Shown here one piece after another: positions 1 through 11,834 of a stretch of DNA of 64,000 bases. Origin of the DNA: Pterois miles (taxonomy: Eukaryota > Chordata > Actinopteri > Perciformes > Scorpaenidae); assembly GCA_947000775.1 (NCBI GenBank), contig CAMQGK010000332.1, positions 735,001-799,000 of the forward strand. The letters are read 5' to 3'. The notes below the pieces were generated by a model. It saw only the letters and a program-made list of their open reading frames with translations, did not search any database and had not been told where the DNA came from. The position numbers and the translations under genes were made by a program. Each line of letters starts with the position of its first letter. Position 1 is the first letter of the stretch.

Positions 1-204
1 ATAACGTGTTAATGCAACTCCTGGTTTTTAGGTTGTAGCTATCGATTCTCCAATTTTTAATTAACCTCTGAAAAATCTGATGGCCACTATTCTGATTATA
101 AGAGGTTGCAGAAGTTCAGTTTTAAAGTTAGAGTGAGGATCCTGGTCTACTACTAGTACCACTAGTACTACTGCTACTACTGCTACTGTAACTACTAGTA
201 TTGC
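1..204. repeat. Left edge: degenerate trinucleotide microsatellite
   Basis: Bases 148-222 consist of imperfect ACT/GCT/AGT triplets (runs of ctactactgctact type). Bases 1-147 hold nothing I recognise. Confidence 0.5.
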
Positions 205-600
205 TACTACTGCTACTAGGGGTGGGCACGGTTTGGGTAAAAAAAAAAAACGAACCGTTGGGTTCGCTGGTCACGGTTTAGGTTGTGTATGTATTGTTCG
301 TTCCATCTGAAATCGGTTACGAGGCCGATTGTGTATTTTTTCATCCCGTTTATTGTCCCACTAGAAATCAAGGCCTGTGGAAAGAGGCTGGGACACGGTG
401 GACAGGAACATGAGGTAGAACACATGGACAGTAACTGAAGCTGAGGTCATGTGTTGTGATTGGCTCAATTTCAGCGAGGGTGAACCAGATTTTACTGCTC
501 ACGTCTCTCAACCACCACCACTGTGTTCACACTACCACAGCTATTAACTCTCCACCGTATGTTAGCTCAGCAGCTAACAGCTAATAGTAACCATGTCAGT
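205..600 (+). mobile_element. Interspersed repeat, copy 1 (possibly hAT-like, non-autonomous)
   Basis: Starts near ggggtgggcacggtttgg and shares many blocks in the same order with 33345-33640: aaccgttgggttcg, gggttgtgta-type, actagaaatcaagg, ggaaagaggctgggacac, tttactgc, gtctctcaaccaccac, ttagctcagcagctaacag. Two diverged copies prove a dispersed repeat. The hAT guess rests only on the ggggtgggc-like edge. No transposase frame is visible. Bases 601-789 are unremarkable. Confidence 0.5.
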
Positions 601-789
601 AAAAGACTGTAGTTCCTTCTAGTCAGCAGTGATCAGTGGTTGTTCAGGAGTTTTTTGTGAAGGGAGGAACAGTAGCAGTGAAGAGGTGATGATCTGTTAT
701 TGACGAGGGTCTGAACTACAGAGCCTCCATGTTATTAATATATTATCCTTATAAAGTTTAGGAGCAACGTAACCCTCGACTACACAAGC

Positions 790-1612
790 TGAAACTAAAG
801 CTGGCAGTAGACTCTGTAGTCTGACTGTTAGGCTAGTTTGTCATGTATCTCAGTAGTAAACTAAAGCTGGCAGTAGACTCTGTAGTCTGACTGTTTAGGT
901 TAGTTTGTCATGTATCTCAGTAGTAAACTAAAGCTGGCAGTAGACTCTGTAGTCTGACTGTTAGGCTAGTTTGTCATGTATCTCAGTAGTAAACTAAAGC
1001 TGGCAGTAGACTCTGTAGTCTGACTGTTAGGTTAGTTTGTCATGTATCTCAGTAGTAAACTAAAGCTGGCAGTAGGCTCTGTAGTCTGACTGTTAGGTTA
1101 GTTTGTCATGTATCTCAGTAGTAAACTAAAGCTGGCAGTAGGCTCTGTAGTCTGACTGTTTAGGATAGTTTGTCATGTATCTCAGTAGTAAACTAAAGCT
1201 GGCAGTAGACTCTGTAGTCTGACTGTTAGGTTAGTTTGTCATGTATATCAGTAGTAAACTAAAGCTGGCAGTAGGCTCTGTAGTCTGACTGTTTAGGTTA
1301 GTTTGTCATGTATCTCAGTAGTAAACTAAAGCTGGCAGTAGACTCTGTAGTCTGACTGTTAGGTTAGTTTGTCATGTATCTTAGTAGTAAACTAAAGCTG
1401 GCAGTAGACTCTGTAGTCTGTTTAGGTTAGTTTGTCATGTATCTCAGTAGTAAACTAAAGCTGGCAGTAGACTCTGTAGTCTGTTAGGTTAGTTTGTCAT
1501 GTATCTTAGTAGTAAACTAAAGCTGGCAGTAGACTCTGTAGTCTGTTTAGGTTAGTTTGTCATGTATCTCAGTAGTAAACTAAAGCTGGCAGTAGACTCT
1601 GTAGTCTGTTTA
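790..1612. repeat. 66-bp minisatellite, first part
   Basis: Tandem units of 66 bp (61-62 bp where ACTG is missing) with core taaactaaagctggcagtag and gttagtttgtcatgtatct. Spacing was measured between successive gctgg motifs at 800 and 866. The array is broken at 1613 and resumes at 3806 with the same unit. Confidence 0.5.
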
Positions 1613-1702
1613 AGATAAGATAAGATAAGATATTCCTTTATTAGTCCCAAAGTGGGGAAATTTACACGTTAAAGAAGAAATAAAAAAAAAAATAAATTAA
1701 TA

Positions 1703-1746
<44 letters not shown>

Positions 1747-2501
1747 TTTATTACAAAAAAAATAATATTTTATAATATTTTTTTTTTTTTTTTTTTTTGG
1801 GTTTTTTTTGTTTTTTTTTTTTTTTTTTGTTTTTTGGGGGAGTGGTTGTTGTTTAGTATTTAATGGGGGGGGGGGGGAGGTTTTTTTATAATTCTTCTTT
1901 TTATTTTGGGGGGGGAGGTTTTTTATTGAAGGGGGTTTTCTAGAGTTTTGTTGTTTTCTTTTGGGGGGGGGGTGTTTTTTTCTTTATTGTTTGGAGGTTT
2001 GTCTTTCTTCTTCTTTTCTCTACCATCAGTAATGGGAGAAAGAGAGAGAGAAGGGAGGGGGTGGTCTTTTTATATAATCTTTTCTTTTCTTTCTTTTTGG
2101 ATGTGGGGGTGTTGTTGCACCAAAAAAAAAAATATAAAAAAATTGAGGAGGGGGTGATGGAGTAAAATAAAATTTTTATATTTTCTCCTGTACTCAAAAA
2201 ATATTATTCTCAGAGAAGAATTATGCTTGGTTGGGTTTATTGGGGGAGGGGAGGGGGTTGTTTTTTTTGTTAATTTTATTGTAAAGAAAAAATTAAATTA
2301 TAAAATATTTTCTCTTTAATTTTTTGGGGGGGGGGGTGGGGGGGGGGGGGGAGAGTTTTAGATTAATATTTTTTTTTTTTTTTTTTGTTGGGGTGGTGGG
2401 GGGGGGGGGGGGTGGGGGGAGGGAAAGATGTGATGGGTTGTGTGTTTTTCTTATTGGGGATGAAGAAGGGGGAGGGGGGAGGGGGTGGGGGGGGGGGGGG
2501 G

Positions 2502-2547
<46 letters not shown>

Positions 2548-2778
2548 CGGGGGGGGAGAAAAAAAAGTGAAATAAGTTGTGTTTAAAGGGGGGGGGGGGG
2601 GTGGGGAATAGTATAGAGGTATGTGATTTTTTATTTATTTTTATTAGGGGGGGAGGGAGGGAGGAGAGGGGAAGATAGATTAGGTGGGGGGGGGGGAGGG
2701 GGGGGAGGGAAGGGGAAGATGAAAAGGGGAGAGGGGGGGGGGGGGGGGAGGGGGGGGGGGGGGGAGGGGGGGGAGGGG

Positions 2779-2813
<35 letters not shown>

Positions 2814-2992
2814 GGGGAAGAGAGGAAGAGAGTGGAGGGGGGGGGGAGGGGGGGGGGGGGGGGGGGGGGGGGGTGGATATAGGGAGGGGGGGGGGGGGGG
2901 GGGGGGGGGAGGGGGGGGAATTTTTTTTTTTTTTTTTTGTGTGTGTTGTTTGGTTTAGTTTTTGTTTTTTTTTTTTTTTTTTTTTCTTTTTC

Positions 2993-3036
<44 letters not shown>

Positions 3037-3805
3037 TTTTTTTTTTATTTTTTTCTTAATATTTTTATCTTTTTTATATTTTTTTTTTATTTTTTTATTT
3101 ATATATTTAAATGTGGTAAGGGGTTAGGTGTGGAGGTGTTTTATATTTGAATTGAGTGAAGTAAGTTGGGGTGGGGGGGGGGGGGGGGGGGAGGGAGGGA
3201 GGAAAGGGGGGGGGGGAGAGAAAGAAGGAAGAAAAGTGGGGGGAGAGGGGGGGGGGAGGGGGGGGGGAGGGGGGGTGGAGGAAAGAAGAAAGAGAATATG
3301 AGGGGGAGAGGAAAAGAAAGAAAATATAATTAATTGTTGAGGAGAGTGGGGGGAGGGGTGTCTGTTGGTGTTGGTGGTGGCCATCCACATACTCTTTCTT
3401 CTCCACCTTTTTTCCTTCTTCTTTTCTTCTTCCTCTCTTCCCCTCACAACAAATAATATGTGGTGGGGGGGGGGGGGGTGTGAAGAGAATAATATATTAT
3501 TATTTGGGGGGGGTGTGGGGGGGGTGAAGAAAAAATAAAAAAAAAGGGGGAGTGAGTGTTTTTTTGGTGGGTGGGGAGGAGTATATTTTTTTTTTTTATG
3601 GGGGAAGGGGGGGTGGGGGGGGGAGGGAGGAGGAAAAGAGAAAAAGGTGAAAGGAGAGGGAAGAAAAAGAAAAAAAAAAAAAAAAAAAAAAGAAAGAATG
3701 ATGAATGAATAAAAAAAAGTAAAAGAAAGAAAAAAGAAAAAAGAAAAAAAAAAAAAAAAAAAAAAAAAGGAAGAGAGAGAAGAGAGGAAAAGAAAAAAAA
3801 AAAAA
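1613..3805. other. Homopolymer block (poly-G/T/A) interrupting the 66-bp array
   Basis: Begins with aagataagataagataaga and a retroelement-like tail (cctttattagtcccaaagtg, 1635-1660), then dissolves into about 2.1 kb of long A, T and G runs with almost no C on the + strand. Some G runs exceed 30. The flanking array units stop after GTTTA and resume at TTTAGG, so the block sits cleanly inside one unit. It may be an inserted retroelement whose body was replaced by low-quality consensus. Open frames here are poly-Gly or poly-Phe artefacts. Confidence 0.5.
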
Positions 3806-6800
3806 TTTAGGTTAGTTTGTCATGTATCTCAGTAGTAAACTAAAGCTGGCAGTAGACTCTGTAGTCTGTTAGGTTAGTTTGTCATGTATCTTAGTAGTAA
3901 ACTAAAGCTGGCAGTAGACTCTGTAGTCTGCTAGGTTAGTTTGTCATGTATCTTAGTAGTAAACTAAAGCTGGCAGTAGACTCTGTAGTCTGTTAGGTTA
4001 GTTTGTCATGTATCTTAGTAGTAAACTAAATCTGGCAGTAGACTCTGTAGTCTGACTGTTAGGTTAGTTTGTCATGTATCTCAGTAGTAAACTAAAGCTG
4101 GCAGTAAACTCTGTAGTCTGACTGTTTAGGTTAGTTTGTCATGTATCTCAGTAGTAAACTAAAGCTGGCAGTAAACTCTGTAGTCTGACTGTTTAGGTTA
4201 GTTTGTCATGTATCTCAGTACTAAACTAAAGCTGGCAGTAAACTCTGTAGTCTGACTGTTTAGGTTAGTTTGTCATGTATCTCAGTACTAAACTAAAGCT
4301 GGCAGTAAACTCTGTAGTCTGACTGTTTAGGTTAGTTTGTCATGTATCTCAGTAGTAAACTAAAGCTGGCAGTAGACTCTGTAGTCTGACTGTTAGGTTA
4401 GTTTGTCATGTATCTCAGTAGTAAACTAAAGCTGGCAGTAAACTCTGTAGTCTGACTGTTTAGGTTAGTTTGTCATGTATCTCAGTAGTAAACTAAAGCT
4501 GGCAGTAGACTCTGTAGTCTGACTGTTTAGGTTAGTTTGTCATGTATCTTAGTAGTAAACTAAAGTTGGCAGTAGGCTCTGTAGTCTGACTGTTAGGTTA
4601 GTTTGTCATGTATCTCAGTAGTAAACTAAAGCTGGCAGTAGACTCTGTAGTCTGTTAGGTTAGTTTGTCATGTATCTTAGTAGTAAACTAAAGCTAGCAG
4701 TAGACTCTGTAGTCTGTTAGGTTAGTTTGTCATGTATCTTAGTAGTAAACTAAAGCTGGAAGTAGACTCTGTAGTCTGTTAGGTTAGTTTGTCATGTATC
4801 TCAGTAGTAAACTAAAGCTGGCAGTAGACTCTGTAGTCTGTTTAGGTTAGTTTGTCATGTATCTCAGTAGTAAACTAAAGCTAGCAGTAGACTCTGTAGT
4901 CTGTTAGGTTAGTTTGTCATGCATCTCAGTAGTAAACTAAAGCTAGCAGTAGGCTCTGTAGTCTGTTTAGGTTAGTTTGTCATGTATCTCAGTAGTAAAC
5001 TAAAGCTGGCAGTAGACTCTGTAGTCTGACTGTTAGGTTAGTTTGTCATGTATCTTAGTAGTAAACTAAAGCTGGCAGTAGACTCTGTAGTCTGACTGTT
5101 AGGTTACTTTGTCATGTATCTTAGTAGTAAACTAAAGCTGGCAGTAGGCTCTGTAGTCTGACTGTTAGGTTAGTTTGTCATGTATCTTAGTAGTAAACTA
5201 AAGCTGGCAGTAGACTCTGTAGTCTGTTTAGGTTAGTTTGTCATGTATCTCAGTAGTAAACTAAAGCTGGCAGTAGACTCTGTAGTCTGACTGTTAGGTT
5301 AGTTTGTCATGTATCTCAGTAGTAAACTAAAGCTGGCAGTAGACTCTGTAGTCTGTTTAGGTTAGTTTGTCATGTATCTCAGTAGTAAACTAAAGCTGGC
5401 AGTAGACTCTGTAGTCTGACTGTTAGGTTAGTTTGTCATGTATCTTAGTAGTAAACTAAAGCTGGCAGTAGGCTCTGTAGTCTGACTGTTTAGGTTAGTT
5501 TGTCATGTATCTTAGTAGTAAACTAAAGCTGGCAGTAGACTCTGTAGTCTGACTGTTTAGGGTAGTTTGTCATGTATCTTAGTAGTAAACTAAAGCTGGC
5601 AGTAGGCTCTGTAGTCTGACTGTTAGGTTAGTTTGTCATGTATCTCAGTAGTAAACTAAAGCTGGCAGTAGACTCTGTAGTCTGACTGTTTAGGTTAGTT
5701 TGTCATGTATCTCAGTAGTAAACTAAAGCTGGCAGTAGACTCTGTAGTCTGACTGTTTAGGTTAGTTTGTCATGTATCTCAGTAGTAAACTAAAGCTGGC
5801 AGTAGACTCTGTAGTCTGACTGTTTAGGTTGTTTGTCATGTTCTTAGTAGTAACTAGTGGGTGGTGTGTTGGTTGTGTTTTGTTGTAAACTAAAGTGGAG
5901 TGGTCTGTAGTTGTTTAGGTTAGTTTGTCATGTATCTTAGTAGTAAACTAAAGCTGTCAGTAGACTCTGTAGTCTGACTGTTTAGGTTAGTTTGTCATGT
6001 ATCTTAGTAGTAAACTAAAGCTGGCAGTAGACTCTATAGTCTGACTGTTTAGGTTAGTTTGTCATGTATCTTAGTAGTAAACTAAATTAGCAGTAGACTC
6101 TGTAGTCTGACTGTTAGGTTAGTTTGTCATGTATCTTAGTAGTAAACTAAATCTGGCAGTAGACTCTGTAGTCTGACTGTTTAGGGTAGTTTGTCATGTA
6201 TCTTAGTAGTAAACTAAAGCTGGCAGTAGGCTCTGTAGTCTGACTGTTAGGTTAGTTTGTCATGTATCTTAGTGGTAAACTAAAGCTGGCAGTAGACTCT
6301 GTAGTCTGACTGTTAGGTTACTTTGTCATGTATCTTAGTAGTAAACTAAAGCTGTCAGTAGACTCTGTAGTCTGACTGTTTAGGTTAGTTTGTCATGTAT
6401 CTTAGTAGTAAACTAAAGCTGGCAGTAGACTCTATAGTCTGACTGTTTAGGTTAGTTTGTCATGTATCTTAGTAGTAAACTAAAGCTGGCAGTAGACTCT
6501 GTAGTCTGACTGTTAGGTTAGTTTGTCATGTATCTTAGTAGTAAACTAAAGCTGGCAGTAGACTCTATAGTCTGACTGTTTAGGTTAGTTTGTCATGTAT
6601 CTTAGCGGTAAACTAAAGCTGGCAGTAGACTCTGTAGTCTGACTGTTAGGTTAGTTTGTCATGTATCTTAGTAGTAAACTAAAGCTGGCAGTAGACTCTG
6701 TAGTCTGACTGTTAGGTTAGTTTGTCATGTATCTTAGCAGTAAACTAAAGCTGGCAGTAGACTCTGTAGTCTGACTGTTAGGTTAGTTTGTCATGTATCT

Positions 6801-7505
6801 TAGTAGTAAACTAAAGCTGGCAGTAGGCTCTGTAGTTTGACTGTTAGGTTAGTTTGTCATGTATCTTAGTTGTAAACTAAAGCTGGCAGTAGGCTCTGTA
6901 GTCTGTTTAGGTTAGTTTGTCATGTATCTTAGTAGTAAACTAAAGCTGTCAGTAGACTCTGTAGTCTGACTGTTTAGGTTAGTTTGTCATGTATCTTAGT
7001 AGTAAACTAAAGCTGACAGTAGGCTCTGTAGTCTGACTGTTTAGGTTAGTTTGTCATGTATCTTAGTTGTAAACTAAAGCTGGCAGTAGGCTCTGTAGTC
7101 TGACTGTTAGGTTAGTTTGTCATATATCTTAGTAGTAAACTAAAGCTGACAGTAGGCTCTGTAGTCTGACTGTTAGGTTAGTTTGTCATGTATCTCAGTA
7201 GTAAACTAAAGCTGACAGTAGGCTCTGTAGTCTGACTGTTAGGTTAGTTTGTCATGTATCTCAGTAGTAAACTAAAGCTGACAGTAGGCTCTGTAGTCTG
7301 ACTGTTAGGTTAGTTTGTCATGTATCTCAGTAGTAAACTAAAGCTGGCAGTAGGCTCTGTAGTCTGACTGTTAGGTTAGTTTGTCATGTATCTTAGTAGT
7401 AAACTAAAGCTGACAGTAGGCTCTGTAGTCTGACTGTTAGGTTAGTTTGTCATGTATCTCAGTAGTAAACTAAAGCTGGCAGTAGGCCATGTAGTCTGTT
7501 AGGTT
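3806..7505. repeat. 66-bp minisatellite, second part
   Basis: About 58 more units of the array that starts at 790, with variants cagtagactct, cagtaggctct, cagtaaactct and atctta/atctca. A corrupted patch at about 5825-5915 loses the unit pattern (gggtggtgtgttggttgtg) and then recovers. Nothing coding. Confidence 0.5.
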
Positions 7506-8611
7506 TTGATCTGTATTGATCTGTCAGATTGTCTCCAGTCAGATATTAATGAGTTTCTATGGAGACTCTGCTGTTGTCAACATTACTGTTGCTGCTCTAG
7601 AAACAACATGTGTCTTAGTTGGATTTAAATATTCAATTAATAATCTGGTTCTGACTTTAAACCAACCAGACTGACATCAGTAGAGCTAATATGATCACTT
7701 CAATATTAATTTATCACCAGTCGTATCATGATCTCAGTATAGATCAGTGTTATTGATCATGGCAGATTGTCCTCATATGGTGCTGCCTAGTTTATGTTAC
7801 TGTAGTTTAAAAAGCTCTAGTGCTGCTGACCTGATGCTGACCTTTTAGTGATGATTAGTTTTATTTATTGATTCTTGTTAATAACTCAGAGTCACTTTTC
7901 CTTTAGATCAGAAGTCCAGCCATCAGATGTGTCAATGAAGAAGAGTTTTGTCCCAACCCTATAAATACTGAAATAAGATTTTGACACAGTATTTTTACAC
8001 TGTAGTATTAGTACCTTTATTGAAGTAAGAGATCAGAGTACCTCGTCCACCTCTGATGAGACGACAGCAGTTTGAATATTAATAATATTGAATTCTAAAG
8101 TGATAAATAATCTTTTAATTTTAGCTTCACATTTTACCTTTACGAGCTGACGTCGTGACATCACTTCCTGTCCAGCTTATATAAACCTTTGTTTTATCTA
8201 CATGTCTAATAATTATTCAGTGACATTGTCTGAACCTGAGCGTTGGTGCGACCTTAATCAATGAAGGCTGATTCCCTCCACGTCCCTTCAGCCTTCCCCT
8301 GATATCACTGATCCAGATCTCTCCAGATCTGATTGGATCCCGTTTGACTCAGTGTTGTCTGTAATTACCGTAACCAACGGTTTGATCTACAGGCTGAGAT
8401 TTAGTGGAGACGACAGTCTGATGCTGCTACAACGTTAACGTATGACCGGATTACTGCAGCTAACGTTAGCTAGCCCTGCTAGTCGCTGTCAGCAGCATCA
8501 CTGATCCACTGGTCTGACAAAGTGTCCATATGTGTTGAGTTCGGATGAGAACATGTTGTTGTTAGCATGATTGTCTGTCATTGAAATATAAAATCTTTGA
8601 GTGTAAGCCTT
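7506..8611. other. Single-copy-looking DNA, no gene recognised
   Basis: No splice-flanked coding segment or known repeat seen. It holds a candidate core promoter at 8148-8185, listed separately. A short frame from 8442 gives an LTLASP-like start but lacks a convincing donor, so it is not called as the missing signal-peptide exon. Confidence 0.5.
8148..8185 (+). promoter_or_regulatory. Candidate core promoter: CRE-like, ETS and TATA motifs
   Basis: TGACGTCGTGACATCA at 8148-8163 (CRE-like), CACTTCCTGT at 8162-8171 (reverse ETS core) and TATATAAA at 8178-8185 lie within 38 bp. ETS sites are common in endothelial promoters, which would suit ptprb. No first exon could be identified downstream, so this is a weak call from motif clustering alone. 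Confidence 0.5.
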
Positions 8612-10585
8612 TAGTGCGAGCGATCACACTGTACGGTACGATCATCAGCCACGGTGTGAGCGATCACACTGTACAATCATCAGCCACGACCTGAGCGATC
8701 ACACTGTACGATCATCAGCCACGACCTGAGCGCTCACACTGTACGATCATCAGCCACGACCTGAGCGATCACACTGTACGATCATCAGCCACGACCTGAG
8801 CAATCACACTGTACGATCATCAGCCACGACCTGAGCGATCACACTGTACGGTACGATCATCTGCCACGACCTGAGCGATCACACTGTACGATCATCAGCC
8901 ACGACCTGAGCGATCACACTGTACGGTACGATCATCTGCCACGACCTGAGCGATCACACTGTACGGTACGATCATTAGCCACAACCTGAGCGATCACACT
9001 GTACAGTACTATCATCAGCCACGACCTGAGCGATCACACTGTATGGTACGATCATCAGCCAAGCCACGACCTGAGCGATCACACTGTACGGTCCAATCAT
9101 CAGCCATGACCTGAGCGATCACACTGTACAGTACGATCATCAGCCACGACCTGAGCAATCACACTGTATGGTACGATCATCAGCCAAGCCACGACCTGAG
9201 CGATCACACTGTACGGTCCAATCATCAGCCATGACCTGAGCGATCACACTGTATGGTCCAATCATCAGCCATGACCTGAGCGATCACACTGTATGGTCCA
9301 ATCATCAGCCATGACCTGAGCGATCACACTGTACAGTACGATCATTAGCCACGACCTGAGCAATCACACTGTACGATCATCAGCCACGACCTGAGCGCTC
9401 ACACTGTACGATCATCAGCCACGACCTGAGCGATCACACTGTACGATCATCAGCCACGACCTGAGCAATCACACTGTACGATCATCAACCACGACCTGAG
9501 CGATCACACTGTACGGTACGATCATCTGCCACGACCTGAGCGATCACACTGTACGATCATCAGCCACGACCTGAGCGATCACACTGTACGGTACGATCAT
9601 CTGCCACGACCTGAGCGATCACACTGTACGGTACGATCATTAGCCACAACCTGAGCGATCACACTGTACAGTACTATCATCAGCCACGACCTGAGCGATC
9701 ACACTGTATGGTACGATCATCAGCCAAGCCACGACCTGAGCGATCACACTGTACGGTCCAATCATCAGCCATGACCTGAGCGATCACACTGTACAGTACG
9801 ATTATTAGCCACGACCTGAGCAATCACACTGTACGATCATCAGCCACGACCTGAGTGATCACACTGTACAATCATCAGCCACGACCTGAGCGCTCACACT
9901 GTACGATCATCAGCCACGACCTGAGCGATCACACTGTACGATCATCAGCCACGACCTGAGCGCTCACACTGTACGATCATCAGCCACGACCTGAGCGATC
10001 ACACTGTACGATCATCAGCCACGACCTGAGCAATCACACTGTACGATCATGAACCACGACCTGAGCGATCACACTGTACGGTACGATCATCTGCCACGAC
10101 CTGAGCGATCACACTGTACGATCATCAGCCACGACCTGAGCGATCACACTGTATGGTACGATCATCTGCCACGACCTGAGCGATCACACTGTACGGTACG
10201 ATCATTAGCCACAACCTGAGCGATCACACTGTACAGTACTATCATCAGCCACGACCTGAGCGATCACACTGTATGGTACGATCATCAGCCAAGCCACGAC
10301 CTGAGCGATCACACTGTATGGTCCAATCATCAGCCATGACCTGAGCGATCACACTGTATGGTCCAATCATCAGCCACGACCTGAGCAATCACACTGTATG
10401 GTACGATCATCAGCCAAGCCACGACCTGAGCGATCACACTGTATGGTCCAATCATCAGCCATGACCTGAGCGATCACACTGTATGGTCCAATCATCAGCC
10501 ATGACCTGAGCGATCACACTGTATGGTCCAATCATCAGCCATGACCTGAGCGATCACACTGTACGGTACGATCATCAGCCACATC
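8612..10585. repeat. 35/40-bp minisatellite
   Basis: Units of about 35 bp (cctgagcgatcacactgta, then cgatcatcagccacga) or about 40 bp where GGTAC or GGTCC is added. Higher-order blocks with the same series of variants recur (compare 8870-9120, 9530-9790 and 10110-10330), so multi-unit segments were duplicated. Confidence 0.5.
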
Positions 10586-10889
10586 TAACAGAAACATCTA
10601 AAAATGAGGCAGTGGTTTAAATGGACTTGCAGGTGATTAGGAAGACGTGGACAGCAGAGAATTGGCGATAAGCTAGCTATGTTTACTGGCTATATCTATT
10701 GTAGCCTACATTGGTATCTTGACGGCTAAGCTCTGATTACTGTAAAAAAGTTGAAAAATGGCGTTGATGCCGTGGAATCGGTGAGTGTGAGAGCCTTTGG
10801 CTTTTTCTGACATGTCAGAAATTCATCTGATCATCCAACGGCCGGTCGAGGGAGTCAATTTATTTCCTTTATTTCATTAACTTTTTTTT
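10586..10889. other. No feature recognised
   Basis: Ordinary-looking sequence. ATGGCGTTGATGCCGTGG at 10758-10775 is soon followed by gtgagtgtg, but the implied phase (2) does not fit the mucin exon and the peptide is not a signal sequence, so no exon is called. Confidence 0.5.
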
Positions 10890-11240
10890 TTATAGAGGGG
10901 CAACAGAATCAAGTGTGATTCACAGTGAGTCTGCAGCACTATCGACAAGACGGCTTGAATTTAATGCTGATGGAACCACTTCATTAAATTTAGCTACATT
11001 ACTATCAGATACACATCTAGTGTACAAACGTTTGCCTGATGTCATGTAGTCCAGTTATAGGAATTTGAAAGTTATCACATAATGATCTGATAAAAGAGCA
11101 TTCTGTGGAAAGACCAGAAGAAGGTCCAGGTTGTGGTTAAAACAGTGAGTGAGTTTATGTACATTCTAATAAAGAGATAAATTCAGTACCAAGGCTGTTA
11201 TTAGTGGCATCCACATGAATATTAAAATCACCTACAATCA
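10890..11240 (-). mobile_element. Non-LTR retrotransposon endonuclease fragment
   Basis: Read on the minus strand, the right end gives IVGDFNIHVDATNNSLGTEF, the GDFN core of an APE-type LINE endonuclease, followed by a frame-broken stretch with ...RSLCDNFQIPITGLHDIRQTF. Frameshifts and stops show a dead fragment. Confidence 0.5.
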
Positions 11241-11274
11241 TTATTTGTTACTTACAATATGTTCAAGATACAAT

Positions 11275-11775
11275 ATGTTCTATTCTGAAGAACCCCTCCC
11301 ACCCCCTCTATGACCAACTGGTCCAGATGAGGAGTCCATTCAGCCAGAGACCGATCCCCCCTCGGCCCACTACAAACCGTCTGGGTCGGTCCTTTCTGTT
11401 GGTGGCCATCAGGCTCCAGAACCAAGGTCTGAACCAGAACCAAGGTCTGACCCCCATGTGACTCTGATCATCTGCTCCGTATTTATTCCAAATGTATATA
11501 ATTACATATAATTATATAATTACATATACATATGCTGTGCATATATAATACTCACCACCTGCTGCACTTTACTGATTACTGTTACTGTTACTGATTTATT
11601 TTATTGTCAATTTTCTTCATTGTACCTTATTTCATTCACTGCACCTTCTCTTTTACTTTTTACTGTCCTGTATTTATCTGTACTGTTGTTGATGCTGCAC
11701 ACACCCGAAGACACCCGAATTTCCCTCCGGGGATTAATAAAGGTTCATCTTATCTTATTTTATCTTAAGATAAAA
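11275..11775 (+). mobile_element. 3' end of an L2/Rex1-like LINE
   Basis: Reading through frame breaks gives ...LYDQLVQMRSPFSQRPIPP, typical of the C-terminus of fish L2/Rex1-type reverse transcriptases. A 3' UTR follows, ending in ccctccggggattaataaag and repeated tcttatctta, the tail also seen in reverse at 14860-14900 and 21090-21130. Truncated; it ends about 60 bp before the mucin exon. Confidence 0.5.
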
Positions 11776-11834
11776 CTAGTGTTTTTTATGTTTTTATTGC
11801 TGTATATCTATCCAGAACTCTTCTTGTTTTTCAG

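Noticed and set aside
1940..3447. Glycine-, phenylalanine- and proline-rich open frames
   Set aside because: Direct translations of G, T and A homopolymers in a doubtful block.
8612..10585. CRISPR-like array of repeats with variable spacers
   Set aside because: Units are contiguous tandem copies without unique spacers, in a vertebrate genome.
10758..10781. Candidate first coding exon ATGGCGTTGATGCCG... with a gtgagt donor
   Set aside because: Leaves phase 2 while the mucin exon needs phase 1, and the peptide is not hydrophobic enough for a signal sequence.
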